64,000 bases of DNA from Chitinophagaceae bacterium 26-R-25 (lineage in GTDB: Bacteria; Bacteroidota; Bacteroidia; Chitinophagales; Chitinophagaceae): NCBI GenBank assembly GCA_029906195.1, contig JARWSJ010000002.1, positions 868,001 through 932,000 of the forward strand, given 5' to 3'. A program made the translations under genes and the position numbers. Every line of letters starts with the position of its first letter. Position 1 is the first letter of the stretch. Positions 27,461-36,066 of this stretch are shown here, piece by piece. The notes beneath the pieces are model-generated. The model searched no databases, was not told the DNA's origin, and worked only from the letters and a program-made list of their open reading frames with translations.

Positions 27461-27492
27461 TTGTCACCCAAAATGATAAAAAAAGTGTCTGC
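27461..27492 (+). promoter_or_regulatory. Candidate ECF promoter, copy 3 (TTGTCACCC-N17-GTCTGC)
   Basis: TTGTCACCC at 27461-27469, 17 bases, GTCTGC at 27487-27492. It has the same box and spacing as the two copies in the sigma/Sus locus but has no large gene directly downstream. Confidence 0.55.
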
Positions 27493-27497
27493 AAAAA

Positions 27498-27720
27498 GGA
27501 TGAAAAGGTTAATGCATAATTTAATGTCGTTTAGCCCTCATAACACGAACAAAATATATAGCTGGCTGTTTATCGCTATAGGTGATCAAAGCAGTTAGCC
27601 AGATAATAAGAATGTTTCATTCATGTGTTTTTTAGAAGCTGTTGTAATAAACTGGCTTAAACGTTTTCTTAAGCATTAAGTTTAGACCCAAGGGATTGTT
27701 TCTACAATGTCCTTGTTTTT
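27498..27720 (+). ncRNA. Candidate non-coding RNA between ECF-type promoter and hairpin terminator
   Basis: A start of transcription near 27498-27502 would be expected from the third ECF-type box; the palindrome 27689-27715 followed by TTTTT would end it, giving about 220 bases. The only frame inside is 32 codons (27500-27598) with no recognised similarity. This is inference from flanking signals, with no family match. Confidence 0.35.
27689..27720 (+). terminator. CAAGGGATTGTTTCTACAATG hairpin, copy 2, with T-run
   Basis: The second copy of the 27-base palindrome, followed directly by TTTTT. Stem CAAGG-ATTGT with ACAAT-CCTTG. Confidence 0.5.
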
Positions 27721-27771
27721 AAAATATGCAGAGTATGTAATTGAGGTAAGAGATGGTGATTTTTAGTCAAA

Positions 27772-27824
27772 CGGGGTATTGGTCGTGGATACAAAGACGA
27801 TTTGGCACTCGTCGTTTTACCCCG
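27772..27824. other. Hairpin in the long leader of the collagen-like gene
   Basis: CGGGGTA (27772-27778) pairs with TACCCCG (27818-27824); an inner GACGA/TCGTC pair supports a two-step stem. The rest of 27721-28032 is AT-rich with no gene visible. Confidence 0.35.
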
Positions 27825-28032
27825 GGAATCGACAGAAAAGATTTTTAAAAAGCTGACGATTTCTTTTATTAATTTAAAGGAATGCCGCTCGTTTCATATG
27901 GTAAATAAGCACATGTTTTTTCTAGTGGTTAATACCTGTTTTTAGGCCGAATGTTGGCTACACAAAAAATGTTTGTTTAAATTTAAATTCTAATACAAAA
28001 TCAACTTTTATTAACATTTCAAAATTATCATT

Positions 28033-28557
28033 ATGAGAAAGATTATGTTTTTGGCCCTGGTTGTGGCTGCCTCTGTTTTTGCTGTATCCTGTCAAAAAGG
28101 TGATGCTGGTCCTGCTGGCGCGACAGGTGCCGCTGGTCCTGCCGGTCCTGCTGGCCCTGCTGGTGCTGCCGGTACAGCCAATATATATTATTCAAAATGG
28201 TTTAATGCAAGCGGAGTTACAAAAATAGACTCAGCTAAAAATACTGACGGTACTTATACGTATTTATTTGGCTTTAGTATAACCGAAGCTTTGGTAACTG
28301 ATGACATTGTTAACAAAGGAATGGTTAAGGTGTACATAAATGTGGGCACTACGGCTGCGCCAACAGTAGTAGAAGCTGACGCCTATGGTTTCACCGTAGG
28401 AGTTAGAAAAGGCGCTATCCTTTTAAATTACATCGATGTGTCCTTCCCAGCGTATCCATTCCGTTACGTAATTATTCCTGGTGGTACTCCTGCAAGCAAC
28501 AGTGTAGATTGGAAAAACTACGCAAAAGTGCAAGAGTTCCTGAACATTCAGAACTAA
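28033..28557 (+). CDS. Collagen-like repeat lipoprotein 1
   Basis: 174 residues. Lipobox VSC(Q), then about eight Gly-X-Y triplets (GDAGPAG..., rich in Pro and Ala in X/Y) at residues about 23-48. A globular ~125-residue C-terminal domain follows, starting TANIYYSKW and ending FRYVIIPGG...DWKNYAKVQEFLNIQN. The Gly-X-Y part should form a short triple-helical stalk, making a surface-anchored trimer. The C-terminal domain is shared with the next gene; its function is unknown. A strong terminator follows. Confidence 0.85.
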   Translation: MRKIMFLALVVAASVFAVSCQKGDAGPAGATGAAGPAGPAGPAGAAGTANIYYSKWFNASGVTKIDSAKNTDGTYTYLFGFSITEALVTDDIVNKGMVKVYINVGTTAAPTVVEADAYGFTVGVRKGAILLNYIDVSFPAYPFRYVIIPGGTPASNSVDWKNYAKVQEFLNIQN

Positions 28558-28583
28558 GAACAGACAGTAGTCTAAATAATATC

Positions 28584-28616
28584 AAAAGGGGAAGCGATCA
28601 AAGCTTCCCCTTTTTT
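28584..28616 (+). terminator. Rho-independent terminator after collagen-like gene 1
   Basis: A 12-bp perfect stem (28584-28595 with 28603-28614), 7-base loop and T-run, ending in TTTTTT. Confidence 0.9.
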
Positions 28617-28927
28617 GTGCCCCGTTAGTATGCGTAATCGCTGGGCGACATACTACGATACTTGATAGTAAAAACTGAAAACACTGCTGGGGGTAATACC
28701 CCTTTTTGGCTCGTGCAATTACTTCGATTTGAAGAAAGTAAAGTGCTCAATGGAAAGATGCTGCCCGCTTTTGCGTTGAAAACCATTGCTGTTATTGCCT
28801 TCTGGTAATTTTGGAAATGCGAAACTGCAGGCAAATCCGTTTTTACGGGCATTGCCAGCGGTGAGATATTTAGCTAATTTGGTCACAGATTGAAAATCAA
28901 CCAGGTTAAAATCCAAATCGTACCACT
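28617..28927. other. Intergenic region between collagen-like genes
   Basis: About 310 bases without a convincing gene. It contains a small GGGGT-AAT-ACCCC hairpin followed by TTTTT (about 28690-28706), a possible terminator, and ordinary sequence leading to the next start. A reverse-strand 65-codon frame here has no motif and is not called. Confidence 0.5.
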
Positions 28928-29542
28928 ATGAAAAGTTATTCATTCCTTGGGCTTTTATTGGCCTTCTCATTATTTATTTATTCTTGCCAGAAAGGCGATG
29001 CAGGTCCCGCAGGACCGGCTGGTCCAACCGGCGGAACCGGTTCAACAGGAGCCAATGGCAAAGATGGTAAAGATGGCTCTCCAGGCGCCAAAGGCGATAC
29101 CGGCACAGCCAATGTAATTTATTCCGCATGGCTCGACGTAGGCTTCCAACCAACCACCGTGGAAAATGCTATAGACCCTTCTCTACTCGATACCACCGGT
29201 TATTTCGCGCAAATTTCAGCACCCAAACTCAGTTCAGATATCTTAAACATGGGCGAAATAAAAGTCTACATGAACGAGTATGACCCAGAAACAGAACGCA
29301 CCACCGTATATCCACTACCTTATGATGATGGCTCAGTAAAAACCATTCTATCCTTTTACGAGCAAACCATTACTGTAAAGGCAAACAAAGACCTTAGCAC
29401 CATTAGTTTTTCACCCGATCCCAATAAATCCTATCAGTTCAGGTATGTACTGATTCCCGGCGGCGTTAAAGACCAAAGCGCAAGCAAAATAGACTGGAGT
29501 GACTATGCGCAGGTGAAGAGCTTCTTAGGAATTAGGAATTAG
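28928..29542 (+). CDS. Collagen-like repeat lipoprotein 2
   Basis: 204 residues, a diverged paralogue of the upstream gene. Lipobox YSC(Q), then about 12 Gly-X-Y triplets, here including charged GKDGKDG and GAKGDTG triplets. The C-terminal domain begins TANVIYSAW and ends FRYVLIPGG...IDWSDYAQVKSFLGIRN. The domain is ~25 residues longer than in copy 1. The last codons (Leu-Gly-Ile-Arg-Asn-stop) coincide with the GGAATTAGGAATTAG repeat, which may have replaced the original end; copy 1 ends with a comparable FLNIQN. Confidence 0.85.
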   Translation: MKSYSFLGLLLAFSLFIYSCQKGDAGPAGPAGPTGGTGSTGANGKDGKDGSPGAKGDTGTANVIYSAWLDVGFQPTTVENAIDPSLLDTTGYFAQISAPKLSSDILNMGEIKVYMNEYDPETERTTVYPLPYDDGSVKTILSFYEQTITVKANKDLSTISFSPDPNKSYQFRYVLIPGGVKDQSASKIDWSDYAQVKSFLGIRN

Positions 29543-29751
29543 GAATCAGGAGTTAGGAATTAGAAAAGTGCGTGATCGCGCCAAAAATAGCTGAATGATT
29601 TTTATGACAAAAGGCTTCGATAATCTCAAACGAGATCGTCGAAGCCTTTTTGTTATTTGATCAGTAATGAATTTAGAACGGTAGAAATTGCTAATCATCT
29701 CAAACAATCAGCCACCAATTCCTAACTCCTAACTCCTAATTCCTAATTCCT
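29523..29751. repeat. Inverted GGAATTA array around a terminator
   Basis: Left arm 29527-29564 overlaps the end of collagen-like gene 2, including its stop. Right arm 29717-29751 abuts the end of the convergent head-GIN gene. A strong hairpin lies between them. Confidence 0.85.
29611..29653. terminator. Hairpin bounded by AAGGCTTCGA / TCGAAGCCTT
   Basis: The outer 10-bp perfect stem (AAGGCTTCGA with TCGAAGCCTT) continues through ATCTC/GAGAT to a 4-base loop; TTTTT follows. It can terminate both convergent genes. The outer stem matches the ends of the palindrome at 60414-60477. Confidence 0.8.
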
Positions 29752-29756
29752 GTGCT

Positions 29757-30482
29757 TTACTCCAGTTTCTTCAAGCTGCCACTCCCATGCATATTGCTGA
29801 CTACCTGCTGCGCATTGCCTTTGTAGTTTACGTCGCCGCTACCGTTTACAGTAACATCCAGTTTCACACTTGCAAACAAATTAGCGTTACCGCTGCCGGA
29901 AATTTCAACCTTCGCTTCTTCTGCTTTCAGGTCAAATGCATTGATGTTGCCGCTGCCCCTCACATTACCGTCGAACTTTTTCGTTTGTCCATTCAGGTCA
30001 GCATTGCCGCTTCCGGTAACTTCAGAATGTACTTCCGGAGCATCAACGGTCGCTTTGATATCCGCACTGCCACTAACAGACAATTCTATTTTAGAAGAAT
30101 CATAGATCGTATTTTGACTCGTAATATTGCCGCTTCCAAAAGAACGGATGGCGGCAAAAGTGGGAGCGGTTACATATACTTTCAGGCTTTTTGTTGGGCG
30201 GAGCCAAAAACCTTTCTTGGTATCAATTTCCAGTTTGCCATTGGCGACATTCGTTTCAATGTATGGAAGCAGGTTGTCTTCCGCCTCAATTTTCACCGAA
30301 TAGGTACTGCCTGTCGATACATATACATCAAACGAGCCTTTTTGCTCAACCTGGGTAAAAGAAGAAACTGTTTTTTCAGAAGTAGTTACATTGCCGTTTC
30401 CGGGTACACGCTTGCCTCCCATGAAATTGCAGGATGAAGCTACGATAAGAACAGCTAAGAACAGGAATGCTAAGTGTTTCAT
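29757..30482 (-). CDS. Head-GIN domain (DUF2807) lipoprotein
   Basis: 241 residues. Lipobox ASSC. The mature protein is one DUF2807 beta-helix: VSSFTQVEQKGSFDVYVSTG, then repeated Gly-Ser-Gly-Asn turns (FGSGNI, VSGSAD, VTGSGNAD, VRGSGNI, ISGSGNA, VNGSGDV, MHGSGSL), each marking one coil of the helix. Head-GIN domain proteins are common in Bacteroidota and are proposed to be surface adhesins or anti-sigma-like partners; the role is unknown. It is convergent with collagen-like gene 2 and is likely monocistronic. Confidence 0.9.
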   Translation of the reverse strand: MKHLAFLFLAVLIVASSCNFMGGKRVPGNGNVTTSEKTVSSFTQVEQKGSFDVYVSTGSTYSVKIEAEDNLLPYIETNVANGKLEIDTKKGFWLRPTKSLKVYVTAPTFAAIRSFGSGNITSQNTIYDSSKIELSVSGSADIKATVDAPEVHSEVTGSGNADLNGQTKKFDGNVRGSGNINAFDLKAEEAKVEISGSGNANLFASVKLDVTVNGSGDVNYKGNAQQVVSNMHGSGSLKKLE

Positions 30483-30549
30483 TATGTTGTGTTTATTATA
30501 AAAATCGAAGATATGACGATGTTCGCGCTTTTAAGGTTACAGGAGAAAT

Positions 30550-30580
30550 TTGGGAATTTGAAAATTTGAAGATTTGAAAA
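30550..30580. repeat. Single TTTGAAAA arm
   Basis: A short run of AATTTGAAAATTTGAAG words between the divergent head-GIN and guaA genes; no paired arm is obvious. Confidence 0.6.
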
Positions 30581-30688
30581 GGATGGAGCAACGTTTACGA
30601 GGTACATCGCATTCACGTTTCACCATTCCAGGTTCACGTTCTAAATTTCTAATCTCGTTTTTCAAATCTTTTTTACCTTCGCGTCACA

Positions 30689-32230
30689 ATGACGGAAAAA
30701 ATATTAATTCTCGATTTTGGCTCCCAATATACACAATTAATAGCCAGGGCCGTACGCGAGGCCAATGTTTACTGCGAAATTATTCCCTACCACAAAAAGT
30801 TTGAAATTGATGCCACTCTTAAGGGCATAATCCTTTCAGGATCACCTTTTTCTGTAAATGAAGAAAAGGCGCCTGTGGTAGATATTGCAGACTTTATCAC
30901 GAAAGTGCCCGTACTGGGCGTTTGTTATGGGGCACAGCTAACTGCCAAGGTTTTTGGCGGACGTGTTGAAAAAAGCAACAAACGCGAATACGGTCGCGCC
31001 ATGATGCAAAAACATATTAATGATGTGCTGCTGCACAACGTAAGCGACATGAGCCAGGTATGGATGAGCCATAGTGATTCCATAAAAGAATTACCGGAAG
31101 GCTTTGAAGTATTGGCAACCACAGCAAGCATTCCTGTGGCGGCTTTCCGCAGAATCAATAATAACAACGATACCCATTCACTATACGGTTTGCAGTTCCA
31201 CCCGGAGGTATACCATTCTGCCGAAGGCAAAAAAATACTGCAAAACTTCCTCGTAAACGTTTGCGGTTGCTCGCAAGACTGGACGCCGGCACACTTTGTG
31301 ACCGATACAGTTGAGCAATTGAAAAAACAGATCGGTGGCAGAAAAGTGATCATGGCACTAAGCGGTGGGGTAGACTCTACAGTAGCCGCAACGCTTATTC
31401 ACAAAGCAATTGGCAGCAATCTCTTCGGAATTTTTGTTGACAATGGCGTGCTGCGCAAAAATGAATTTCAGCAAGTACTCGATACTTATAATAAAATAGG
31501 GTTGAACGTAAAAGGCGTTGATGCAAAACAACGTTTCTACGATGAGTTCAAAGGCAAAACTGATCCTGAAGCAAAACGCAAAGTGATCGGTAAATTGTTC
31601 ATCGACGTTTTCCAGGAAGAAGCACACAAACTGGAAGGCATTGAAATGCTTGGTCAGGGTACCATTTATCCGGATGTGATCGAAAGTATTTCTGTACACG
31701 GTCCTTCAGTTACAATCAAATCTCACCACAACGTAGGCGGACTTCCGGAAAAAATGCACATGCAGCTGGTAGAGCCATTGCGCTTCTTATTCAAAGATGA
31801 AGTAAGACGTGTGGGTAAAGAATTAGGTATTCCAGACGAAATGTTGGGACGCCATCCTTTCCCTGGTCCGGGTTTAGCCATCCGTATTTTGGGCGAAGTG
31901 ACAGAAGAAAAAGTGGAACTTTTGCAAAACGCAGACCACGTTTATATAAATGGTTTGCGAGAACATAATTTGTATAACAGCATCTGGCAGGCAGGCGCTA
32001 TTTTGCTACCGGTAAAAAGTGTAGGGGTAATGGGCGACGAAAGAACATATGAATACACTTTGGCACTAAGAGCCGTAACATCTGTAGACGGTATGACCGC
32101 CGATTGGGCGCACTTGCCTTACGATTTTCTGGCACACATTTCGAATGAAATTATCAATAACGTAAAAGGTATAAACAGGGTAGTGTACGATATCAGTAGT
32201 AAGCCACCGGCAACTATTGAGTGGGAGTAA
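30689..32230 (+). CDS. guaA: GMP synthase (glutamine-hydrolysing)
   Basis: 513 residues, full length for the family. The N-terminal class I glutamine amidotransferase has GVCYGAQ with nucleophile Cys79 and FHPEV carrying the His/Glu pair. The ATP-pyrophosphatase domain begins at [10 protein letters not shown] (PP-loop), and the C-terminal dimerisation domain contains [12 protein letters not shown] and ends [18 protein letters not shown]. It converts XMP to GMP in purine synthesis in the cytoplasm. Upstream TACCTTCG is one base from the -7 consensus. Confidence 0.98.
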   Translation: MTEKILILDFGSQYTQLIARAVREANVYCEIIPYHKKFEIDATLKGIILSGSPFSVNEEKAPVVDIADFITKVPVLGVCYGAQLTAKVFGGRVEKSNKREYGRAMMQKHINDVLLHNVSDMSQVWMSHSDSIKELPEGFEVLATTASIPVAAFRRINNNNDTHSLYGLQFHPEVYHSAEGKKILQNFLVNVCGCSQDWTPAHFVTDTVEQLKKQIGGRKVIMALSGGVDSTVAATLIHKAIGSNLFGIFVDNGVLRKNEFQQVLDTYNKIGLNVKGVDAKQRFYDEFKGKTDPEAKRKVIGKLFIDVFQEEAHKLEGIEMLGQGTIYPDVIESISVHGPSVTIKSHHNVGGLPEKMHMQLVEPLRFLFKDEVRRVGKELGIPDEMLGRHPFPGPGLAIRILGEVTEEKVELLQNADHVYINGLREHNLYNSIWQAGAILLPVKSVGVMGDERTYEYTLALRAVTSVDGMTADWAHLPYDFLAHISNEIINNVKGINRVVYDISSKPPATIEWE

Positions 32231-32338
32231 AGGAACGTGGCAGACTGAACAATGGGCAGAATTTGCTCCGGAATAATTGCAAAAATCGCTGGGAATAAAC
32301 CATTTAACCCTGCGTTTAGATAAATTTTCGTTTATTCG

Positions 32339-32408
32339 CGTGAGTTGTTAATAGAAAGAGTACTGGTAACAATGTGCCATACGACCGTTATTAACAGCTC
32401 ACGTTTTT
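32339..32408 (+). promoter_or_regulatory. Long hairpin between guaA and the binding-protein gene
   Basis: 15-base arms (32339-32353 and 32389-32403, one G-T wobble) enclose a 35-base loop; TTTTT follows, ending 18 bases before the ATG at 32426. It may be the guaA terminator or, if transcribed from the TAAATTTTCG element near 32320, a leader structure of the downstream gene. Confidence 0.55.
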
Positions 32409-32425
32409 ATTTATAATTATTTCCA

Positions 32426-33595
32426 ATGAAAAAACTTCTTATTGTTTTTGTTCTCTTATGTTCGTTTGGAAAAAATGCATTTTGTTTTACACCATCCGAT
32501 ACCACGAAACGAAGCACCGTCGCCATCTTTTTGCCCCTCTATTTAGATTCGGCATTTGATGGTACCAACAATTACCGCTACGGAAAACAGTTTCCCAAAT
32601 TTCTCAATCCCGGTTTGGAATTCTACGAAGGCGTTCAACTGGCGATCGATTCCATGAGAAAGCTAAACCTCGCTCTGGACGTGCAGGTGTATGACACACG
32701 TTCCAATAAATCAATTTTTGAAATAACACAACTTCCCGAGTTTGATGATGTGGATCTCATCATTGGCCACACCTCCAGCACAGAAATGAAAATGCTGGCA
32801 GAAATAGCGCTGCGCAAAAAGATTCCTTTTATCAATCCTAATTTCCCCAATGATGGTAACATTACCAACAACCCATATTTTGTTTTACTGAACTCCACAT
32901 TGCGGACGCACTGCTTTGGTATTTATAAATTTTTGCAGAAAAATTATGGCACCTCACCCGTGATCGTTTTTCGCCAGAAAGGCGAACAGGAAGATCGATT
33001 AAAGGGATATTTCGATGAAATAGCGGCCAACACCGCTTCTGTAAAATTGAAATTGAAATACATAAACCTTGAAGAAGGCTTTACAGCAGATGACTTACTT
33101 CCATACCTTGACAGCACAAGACAATCTGTTTGTGTTGCCGGTAGCCTGGATGAAGACTTTGCCACAAACCTTTGTACGCAGTTGTCTACGCTTTCAAAAA
33201 CATATCCGCTGCAAGTAATGGGCATGCCAACCTGGGACGGAATGAAGGACCTTGAAAAATTCAACCTTGATATTTTTTATTCCACTCCGTTTTATAATGC
33301 CAAAGTAGATCCCGTTAGCACTAGCATCAACAACTACTTTAAAACTAATTTTTACTCAAGGCCAAGCGACATGGTGTTCCGGGGCTATGAAACGTTCATG
33401 CATTTCGGCCTCTTGTTAAATACCTACGGAAAAAATATCGACTCCAACATTGGCGACAAAAAGTTCAAAGTATTCACGGACTTCGATATTCAACCGACCA
33501 TTCTCAACATGCAGACACAACAGCTCGAGTATTTCGAAAACCACAAGCTGTATTTTGTGAAAAAGACAGCCGGCGTGGTGAAAGCGGTGTACTAA
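32426..33595 (+). CDS. Periplasmic-binding-protein-like exported protein (type 1 fold)
   Basis: 389 residues with a signal peptide (FGKNAFCF). The mature part resembles the type 1 periplasmic ligand-binding fold of branched-chain amino-acid receptors: VAIFLPLYLDSAF, GLEFYEGVQLAID, VQVYDTRSN, VDLIIGHTSSTEMKMLAEIALRKKIPFINP, and later YFKTNFYSRPSDMVFRGYETFMHFGLLL. No permease or ATPase genes are adjacent. In Bacteroidota such proteins also occur fused to LysM domains or as cell-envelope proteins, so transport is not certain. The ligand is unknown. Confidence 0.75.
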   Translation: MKKLLIVFVLLCSFGKNAFCFTPSDTTKRSTVAIFLPLYLDSAFDGTNNYRYGKQFPKFLNPGLEFYEGVQLAIDSMRKLNLALDVQVYDTRSNKSIFEITQLPEFDDVDLIIGHTSSTEMKMLAEIALRKKIPFINPNFPNDGNITNNPYFVLLNSTLRTHCFGIYKFLQKNYGTSPVIVFRQKGEQEDRLKGYFDEIAANTASVKLKLKYINLEEGFTADDLLPYLDSTRQSVCVAGSLDEDFATNLCTQLSTLSKTYPLQVMGMPTWDGMKDLEKFNLDIFYSTPFYNAKVDPVSTSINNYFKTNFYSRPSDMVFRGYETFMHFGLLLNTYGKNIDSNIGDKKFKVFTDFDIQPTILNMQTQQLEYFENHKLYFVKKTAGVVKAVY

Positions 33596-33798
33596 TTTGA
33601 AAATATGAGAATTTGAAAATTTGAAAATGGAAGGTGTCACATCTTCCATTTTTTGTTATGTATTGTATTGAAAAATGGAATAATGTTGCGTCAATTAAGC
33701 TTCCGCTTCAAAAATCTTGAAATGGTAATATAATGGGGAAAAATAAGCCGTCAGCAACGCAATTTTCAAATTTTCAAATCCTCCAATTTTCAAATTTT
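33594..33798. repeat. Inverted TTTGAAAA array around a terminator
   Basis: Arms 33594-33630 and 33761-33798. The left arm starts in the stop codon of the binding-protein gene. Confidence 0.8.
33624..33653 (+). terminator. Rho-independent terminator
   Basis: AAAATGGAAG pairs with CTTCCATTTT over a 9-base loop, followed by more T. It ends the binding-protein transcript. Confidence 0.85.
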
Positions 33799-33850
33799 CT
33801 CTCTAAATTGCCCGCTTAAACTATTTAATTACGAAGCTAAATTTTAAGTT

Positions 33851-34294
33851 ATGATTAAGCTACAAGTTATCGGAAACCTCGGTAAGGATTGTGTTACCAA
33901 CACTGTAAACGGAAAAAGTGTAATGAACTTCAATGTTGCACACACTGAAAAATTCCGCGATGCACAAGGTAACCAGCAAGAAAAAACCATTTGGGTAGAT
34001 TGCGCTTACTGGAGCGATAGAACAGCCGTAGCACCTTATCTGAAAAAAGGCACACAGGTTTACGTAGAAGGTACTCCTGAAGTGCGTACTTATCCAAAAA
34101 ACGACGGTAGCACCGGCGCGTCACTTACATTACGCGTACAGAGTGTGCAACTGTTGGGTCAAAAAGCAGCGGGTCCTGGCGACTACAGCTCTCCGGCAGC
34201 TGGCAACACCTATGGTGGTAACAGCGGCGGTGGCTACAGCCAGCCACAAAGCGGTCCGTCTGTTTCAGAACCTGTTGACGACTTGCCATTCTAA
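33851..34294 (+). CDS. ssb: Single-stranded DNA-binding protein
   Basis: 147 residues. The N-terminal OB fold runs from IKLQVIGNLGKD to SVQLLGQK (about 1-107) and includes KTIWVDCAYW and KKGTQVYVEG. A flexible Gly/Ser/Gln-rich linker is followed by the acidic tip ending DDLPF, the docking peptide for replication and repair proteins. Tetrameric SSB coats ssDNA. The gene is monocistronic, with a hairpin terminator after it. Confidence 0.96.
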   Translation: MIKLQVIGNLGKDCVTNTVNGKSVMNFNVAHTEKFRDAQGNQQEKTIWVDCAYWSDRTAVAPYLKKGTQVYVEGTPEVRTYPKNDGSTGASLTLRVQSVQLLGQKAAGPGDYSSPAAGNTYGGNSGGGYSQPQSGPSVSEPVDDLPF

Positions 34295-34317
34295 GAAAAT
34301 CATTTTTTCTTTTAGGG

Positions 34318-34349
34318 ACCCGGGCCTACAGGTTCGGGTTTTCTTTTTT
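34318..34349 (+). terminator. Terminator after ssb
   Basis: ACCCG and CGGGT, with inner CC/GG pairs, form a hairpin followed by TTTTCTTTTTT. Confidence 0.8.
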
Positions 34350-34350
34350 G

Positions 34351-34490
34351 TGTCAGTGGCCGGTAGCCAGTTTGCCGGTGGCCGGTCTTTCTGTGCGGCA
34401 TTTAGAAAGTAGAAAATCACTCGGCGACTTCGACATTCAATCAACTGGCTACCAGAAACAGGCTACTGGCCACCAGATTTCCCCGCCTTT
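34351..34490. repeat. GGCCGGTAGCCAG inverted repeat
   Basis: TGGCCGGTAGCCAGTTTGCC words (about 34354-34385) and the complementary ACTGGCTACC...GGCTACTGGCCACC words (about 34442-34476) form a further array of the same class with GC-rich words. Confidence 0.7.
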
Positions 34491-34546
34491 TGCACACTCC
34501 AATTTTTCGATTCCTTCAATTTCGAATTATGCGGTAATTTGCAGGC

Positions 34547-35341
34547 ATGCAACAATACCTCCAGCTTCTTCAACAAATAATGGATAATGGTGCGTCTAAA
34601 ACCGACAGAACCGGTACGGGCACCACCAGTTGTTTTGGGTACCAGATGCGCTTCGATTTGTCGAAAGGCTTTCCTTTGGTAACCACTAAGAAATTGCATT
34701 TGAAAAGCATCATTTATGAATTGCTTTGGTTCCTGAAAGGAGAGACCAACATCGCATACTTAAAAGAGCATGGCGTAAGCATCTGGAACGAATGGGCCGA
34801 TGCAAACGGAGAACTTGGTCCGGTGTATGGCAAACAATGGCGCAGTTGGGAAGGTGCCGATGGCAAAACGATCGACCAGATCAGCGACGTAGTAAAACAG
34901 ATAAAAAACAATCCCGATAGTCGCCGCATGATAGTGAGCGCATGGAACGTTGCAGAACTTCCGGAAATGGCGCTGATGCCTTGCCACTCGTTGTTCCAGT
35001 TTTACGTAGCCGACGGCAAGCTAAGCTGCCAGCTGTATCAACGCAGCGCAGACGTATTTTTAGGGGTGCCTTTTAACATCGCATCTTATGCATTGCTGAC
35101 AATGATGATGGCGCAGGTTTGCGGACTGGAAGCAGGCGATTTCGTACACACTTTTGGTGATGTGCATTTATACAATAATCACATTGAGCAAGCCAGACTG
35201 CAATTAACAAGAACACCGTTTCCATTGCCAACCATGAAACTCAATCCGGAAGTAAAAGACATCTTCGATTTTAAATTTGAAGATTTTACTTTGGAAAACT
35301 ATCAGAGTCATCCGGCGATTAAAGCGCCAGTGGCCGTTTAG
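34547..35341 (+). CDS. thyA: Thymidylate synthase
   Basis: 264 residues, matching E. coli ThyA length. The catalytic Cys146 lies in [11 protein letters not shown]; other signatures are DRTGTGT near the N-terminus, [17 protein letters not shown] (phosphate-binding Arg), [20 protein letters not shown] and HLYNNH. It makes dTMP from dUMP with methylene-tetrahydrofolate, producing dihydrofolate, which the next gene (folA) reduces. The pair is co-oriented with a 230-base repeat-filled gap. The ends of both genes lie against repeats. Confidence 0.98.
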   Translation: MQQYLQLLQQIMDNGASKTDRTGTGTTSCFGYQMRFDLSKGFPLVTTKKLHLKSIIYELLWFLKGETNIAYLKEHGVSIWNEWADANGELGPVYGKQWRSWEGADGKTIDQISDVVKQIKNNPDSRRMIVSAWNVAELPEMALMPCHSLFQFYVADGKLSCQLYQRSADVFLGVPFNIASYALLTMMMAQVCGLEAGDFVHTFGDVHLYNNHIEQARLQLTRTPFPLPTMKLNPEVKDIFDFKFEDFTLENYQSHPAIKAPVAV

Positions 35342-35542
35342 AAATTAGAAATTAGGAATTAGGAGTTAGGAGTTAGTAGGGGGCACGAGGAGTTCAAATT
35401 AAGAATTAGGAATTAAGAATTAAGAATGCATTTTGTGTGACATTGGGACGACTGGCGAACATGCTTTGAGTGTATTTAATCTCAAAGTTAAAATTTCAAA
35501 TCGTCAATCTTAACCAATCATGACAATCATGAAAATCTGCGT
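35342..35542. repeat. GGAATTA words plus ATCATGACAATCATGA half-array
   Basis: Two same-orientation GGAATTA blocks (35342-35376, 35398-35430), then a half-array of AATCATGACAATCATG words (35515-35542) ending AAATCTGCGTTC, the same as the right arm at 37145-37182. Confidence 0.7.
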
Positions 35543-35571
35543 TCCATTCTCTCCATTTTCAAATTAATTAC

Positions 35572-36066
35572 ATGATCATTTCTTTCGTAGTAGCAGCATC
35601 AGAGAATAATGCAATAGGTAAAAACAATGAATTGCTTTGGCGATTGCCAAATGATACAAAGTTTTTTAAGAACATAACGTGGGCAATGCCATGCATAATG
35701 GGGCGTAAAACATTTGAATCCCTTGGCAAGGCGCTTAACGGAAGGAAAAACATTGTGATCACGCGCCAGGATGACTGGAAAGCGGATGACGCGATCGTTG
35801 TAAAAAATATACAAGATGCGTTGAAGGCAGCTGAAGGAACCGATTCAAAAGAAGTATTTGTAATCGGCGGTGCGCAGATATACAAAGAAATGCTGCCGAT
35901 GGCAAACAAGATCTATATCACCCGTGTTCATGCATCTTTCAATGATGCTGATGCATTCTTTCCCGAGATCAATAGCAACGCATGGAAATTGACCTCGAAC
36001 CAGGATTTTCCCATTGATGATAAACATGCGTATGAGTATAGTTTTCAAGTGTGGGAGAGGAGGTAA
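35572..36066 (+). CDS. folA: Dihydrofolate reductase
   Basis: 164 residues, the usual bacterial length. Motifs: IISFVVAASENNAIGKNNELLWRLPNDTKFF (substrate and M20-like loop), PCIMGRKTFESLGKALNGRKNIVITR (NADPH adenine site), VIGGAQIY (glycine pair) and the C-terminal HAYEYSFQVWERR. It reduces dihydrofolate to tetrahydrofolate with NADPH, serving the thyA reaction. Confidence 0.97.
   Translation: MIISFVVAASENNAIGKNNELLWRLPNDTKFFKNITWAMPCIMGRKTFESLGKALNGRKNIVITRQDDWKADDAIVVKNIQDALKAAEGTDSKEVFVIGGAQIYKEMLPMANKIYITRVHASFNDADAFFPEINSNAWKLTSNQDFPIDDKHAYEYSFQVWERR

Noticed and set aside
27329..27598. 89-codon plus-strand frame
   Set aside because: Its first third is a translation of the TTTTCAATTTTCAAC repeat and the rest shows no motif; a 32-codon stretch from 27500 is considered only as part of a possible RNA.
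27405..27715. Element bounded by the repeated 27-base hairpins as an insertion sequence
   Set aside because: There is no transposase, the copies are direct rather than inverted, and no target duplication is visible; kept as repeats and a candidate terminator.
29787..30437. 216-codon frame antisense to the head-GIN gene
   Set aside because: Shadow of the repetitive Gly-Ser-Gly-Asn coding sequence; the minus-strand gene has a lipoprotein signal and a recognisable domain.
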